The notes under the pieces: generated by a model
The model's input: only the letters and a program-made list of their open reading frames with translations
The model's database searches: none
What the model was told of the DNA's origin: nothing
NCBI GenBank assembly: GCA_018623875.1
Contig: JAAZUZ010000084.1
Span: 1 to 7,051 of the forward strand
Reading direction: 5' to 3'
Source of the DNA: Synechococcus sp. HW_metabat.21
GTDB taxonomy: Bacteria; Cyanobacteriota; Cyanobacteriia; PCC-6307; Cyanobiaceae
Length of the DNA: 7,051 nucleotides
Program-made: the position numbers and the translations under genes
Shown: positions 5,380 through 7,051 of the stretch, piece by piece
Position numbering within the stretch: position 1 is the first letter of the stretch
Layout of the letters: each line of letters begins with the position of its first letter

Positions 5380-6952
5380 TCAGACCGTCGATCTCCTTGT
5401 CATCGGCTGCGGTGCCAGCGGTGCCAGCGTGGCCTACGAAGCGGTCCGCCGCGGCCTCAGGGTCGCCATCCTTGAAGCCGGGGACATCGGCGGAGGCACG
5501 AGCTGCAGAAGCACAAAACTGCTGCACGGCGGGGTCCGTTATCTCGAACTGGCCTTCAAAACGCTGGACGTCGCACAACTCAAGCTGGTGCGGGAAGCTC
5601 TGCTGGAGCGGGGGCACTGGCTGAAGGAAGCACCCTTCCTCGCCCGACGCCTGGAATTGGCGCTCCCGACCCCTGCCCTCTGGAACCAGGCCTATTACCG
5701 CGTTGGACTGGGGCTCTACGACGCCTTGGCCGGTAGTGAAGGAATCGGCTCAAGCCGGCTGCTCTCGCGAGAGGCCATGGCGATGGCCCTACCAGAGCTC
5801 AAAGCAGGGTTGAGCGGGGTGGCTTACAGCGACGGGCAATTTGATGACGCCCGGCTGAATCTGTTGCTGGCACTGAGCGCTGAACAGGGCGGGGCACAGC
5901 TTCAGACCCGTTGCAGAGTGGTGGGGTTCGAACGGGATCAGGCGGGCCGGCTGAGCGGGGCGGTGAGTGAAGACCGCGAAGGCCGACAGCAGCGATGGAC
6001 GGCAGCCGTGATCGTGAATGCCACCGGGATTCAATCGGATGCGATCCGACAACTGGCCGACCCGACCGCCAGCCCAAGGATGCTGACAAGCCGCGGCAGT
6101 CATCTGGTGATTGCCGAAGATCTCTGCCCTGAAGGTGTCGGCCTGCTGGTGCCGTCCACGGCAGATGGCCGGGTGTTGTTCATGCTCCCGTTCTTCGGAA
6201 GGACGCTTGTGGGAACCACCGATGAAGCCTGCAGCCTGGACGAGGCCACAGCACCGTCTGAAGCGGAAGAGCAGTACCTGCTGAGGTACATCCGGGACTG
6301 GTTCCCTGCCGTCCAGAACCCCACGGTGACCAGCCGCTGGGCCGGAGGGCGCCCATTGCTCAAACCTGCCGACACCGACCGCGACAGCAGTCGTGTCGTT
6401 CGTGAGCACGACGTGGAAACCCTTCCCTGCGGGCTCGTGAGCGTGATGGGCGGGAAATGGACCACCTGCAGACCCATGGCCATCGATACCCTGCGGGCGG
6501 TGGAGCAACAGCTGAACCGTCCCCTGGCGGAACCGTCGGCGATGCCGTTGCTGGGCAGTGCCAGCACGCCTGAACAGACCAGGGCTGGGCTCCTCGAGCA
6601 GCAAGTGAAACTGCAGGACGTCCTGCCGGACACACCACTAAGGGATGCCCAGGTGATGCATCTTCAGAGCAGCTTCGGCCTGCGAGCCCTTTCGGTGATT
6701 GCGGATCAATCCAATGCTGAGCTGGAACCACTCAGTGGCGTGATTCCCCTCTGTCGCGCCGAAATTCGCCACGTCATCGACAAGGAGCATGTTTTCAGCA
6801 CCACCGACGTGCTGGCCCGTCGATGTCGACTGGCGATGGTGGATCAGAACGATGCCGAAACCCTGCGCCCGACCGTTGAATCACTGCTGATCGAAGCGGG
6901 CATCAGCCGTGCCACGGCCAGCCGAGACCTCAATCTGAGCATGAACGACTGA
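5372..6952 (+). CDS. glpD: FAD-dependent glycerol-3-phosphate dehydrogenase
   Basis: A 526-residue flavoprotein of the GlpD/GPD2 family, which oxidises glycerol 3-phosphate to dihydroxyacetone phosphate and passes electrons to the membrane quinone pool (plastoquinone in a cyanobacterium). Domains in order are an FAD-binding Rossmann motif VIGCGASGASVA (10-21), the substrate and flavin segment SCRSTKLLHGGVRYLE (44-59) with R56 and Y57, GQFDDARLNL (155-164), NATGIQSD (216-223), the central PFFGRTLVGTTDE (273-285), SRWAGGRPLL (321-330), GGKWTTCRPMA (360-370), and the C-terminal helical cap (about 400-526) with CRAEIRHVIDKEHVFSTTDVLARR. In GGKWTTCR the usual Tyr is Cys366. The ATG at 5372 lies inside the last codons of glpK and has no separate ribosome site, pointing to translational coupling. 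No transmembrane segment is evident; family members are peripheral membrane proteins. Confidence 0.96.
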   Translation: MTDQTVDLLVIGCGASGASVAYEAVRRGLRVAILEAGDIGGGTSCRSTKLLHGGVRYLELAFKTLDVAQLKLVREALLERGHWLKEAPFLARRLELALPTPALWNQAYYRVGLGLYDALAGSEGIGSSRLLSREAMAMALPELKAGLSGVAYSDGQFDDARLNLLLALSAEQGGAQLQTRCRVVGFERDQAGRLSGAVSEDREGRQQRWTAAVIVNATGIQSDAIRQLADPTASPRMLTSRGSHLVIAEDLCPEGVGLLVPSTADGRVLFMLPFFGRTLVGTTDEACSLDEATAPSEAEEQYLLRYIRDWFPAVQNPTVTSRWAGGRPLLKPADTDRDSSRVVREHDVETLPCGLVSVMGGKWTTCRPMAIDTLRAVEQQLNRPLAEPSAMPLLGSASTPEQTRAGLLEQQVKLQDVLPDTPLRDAQVMHLQSSFGLRALSVIADQSNAELEPLSGVIPLCRAEIRHVIDKEHVFSTTDVLARRCRLAMVDQNDAETLRPTVESLLIEAGISRATASRDLNLSMND

Positions 6953-7010
6953 CTGCTGCATGTTCGAAGCCTGAAAGCGGATCTAGCCTGAGACCTGCAT
7001 CGCGGGACTC
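6953..7010. other. Spacer after glpD
   Basis: This 58-nt gap between glpD and the putative response regulator shows no strong hairpin with a T-run and no clear promoter. An in-frame TAG at 6984 closes the response-regulator frame upstream, which limits its possible start to within 25 nt of 7011. Read-through from glpKD cannot be ruled out. Confidence 0.4.
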
Positions 7011-7051
7011 TTGCGCTGCCTCATCGTTGAAGATCAGCAGATTCTTCTGGA
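7011..7051 (+). CDS. Response-regulator receiver domain, first codons only (cut by right edge)
   Basis: The last 41 nt translate as (M)RCLIVEDQQILL when read from a TTG start. This is the beta-1 strand and acidic pocket of a two-component receiver (REC) domain, with the Glu-Asp pair that helps bind Mg2+ next to the phosphorylated Asp. The LIVEDQ form is common in LuxR/NarL-type regulators, but the output domain is outside the window, so the type is inferred. No ATG, GTG or other TTG lies between the upstream in-frame stop (6984) and 7011, so TTG is the only canonical start. A short GCGGGA stretch (7002-7007) is too close to it to be a good ribosome site. The gene could be an independent unit or follow glpD in the same transcript. 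Confidence 0.6.
   Translation, partial: MRCLIVEDQQILL

Noticed and set aside
5789..6604. A 271-codon minus-strand frame inside glpD.
   Set aside because: It is opposite conserved GlpD motifs and has no recognisable domain; it is a GC-rich shadow frame.
6930..7051. A minus-strand frame open to the right edge that would end inside glpD.
   Set aside because: It has no recognisable motif and lies opposite the receiver-domain start, which explains the region better.

Overview
The window looks like a stretch of chromosome from a GC-rich picocyanobacterium of the Synechococcus/Cyanobium type. This is an inference from the gene content (cobalamin CobI, MiaE, type II AroQ and acireductone dioxygenase packed with almost no spacers), from tRNA genes that do not encode CCA, and from a LIVEDQ-type response regulator at the right edge. 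No species is claimed. Most of the window is coding.

Left region (1-2084), housekeeping. The 5' part of cobI (precorrin-2 C20-methyltransferase) runs off the left edge on the minus strand. Divergent from it is mtnD (acireductone dioxygenase, methionine salvage) on the plus strand. mtnD converges on a minus-strand pair, aroQ then miaE, whose reading frames overlap by 4 nt. mtnD and miaE share one CTAG palindrome as their stop codons.

Centre (2085-2385), RNA genes. A 92-nt spacer separates aroQ from a divergent pair of plus-strand tRNA genes, tRNA-Tyr(GTA) and tRNA-Thr(GGT), 10 nt apart. A GC-rich perfect 8-bp hairpin follows tRNA-Thr and lies between it and the end of the convergent glycosidase gene.

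Right region (2386-6952), sugar and glycerol metabolism. A cytoplasmic GH13 alpha-glucan hydrolase with neopullulanase/cyclomaltodextrinase-type motifs is on the minus strand. It is divergent from glpK (glycerol kinase) and glpD (FAD glycerol-3-phosphate dehydrogenase), which overlap by 8 nt and are surely one operon. Together glpK and glpD turn glycerol into dihydroxyacetone phosphate and pass electrons to the quinone pool. The neighbouring glycosidase suggests, without proving, that the glycerol or glucose comes from an intracellular glycoside such as glucosylglycerol. No glycerol facilitator gene is visible.

Right edge (7011-7051). The first codons of a response-regulator receiver domain appear, read from a TTG start and cut by the window end.

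The most unusual points are the 5' end of the GH13 gene, which has no ATG and no good canonical start upstream of its conserved N-terminal motif, the GH13/glpK/glpD grouping beside a tRNA pair, and the missing allosteric loop in GlpK. I found no CRISPR array, insertion sequence, phage gene or clearly new defence-type system.
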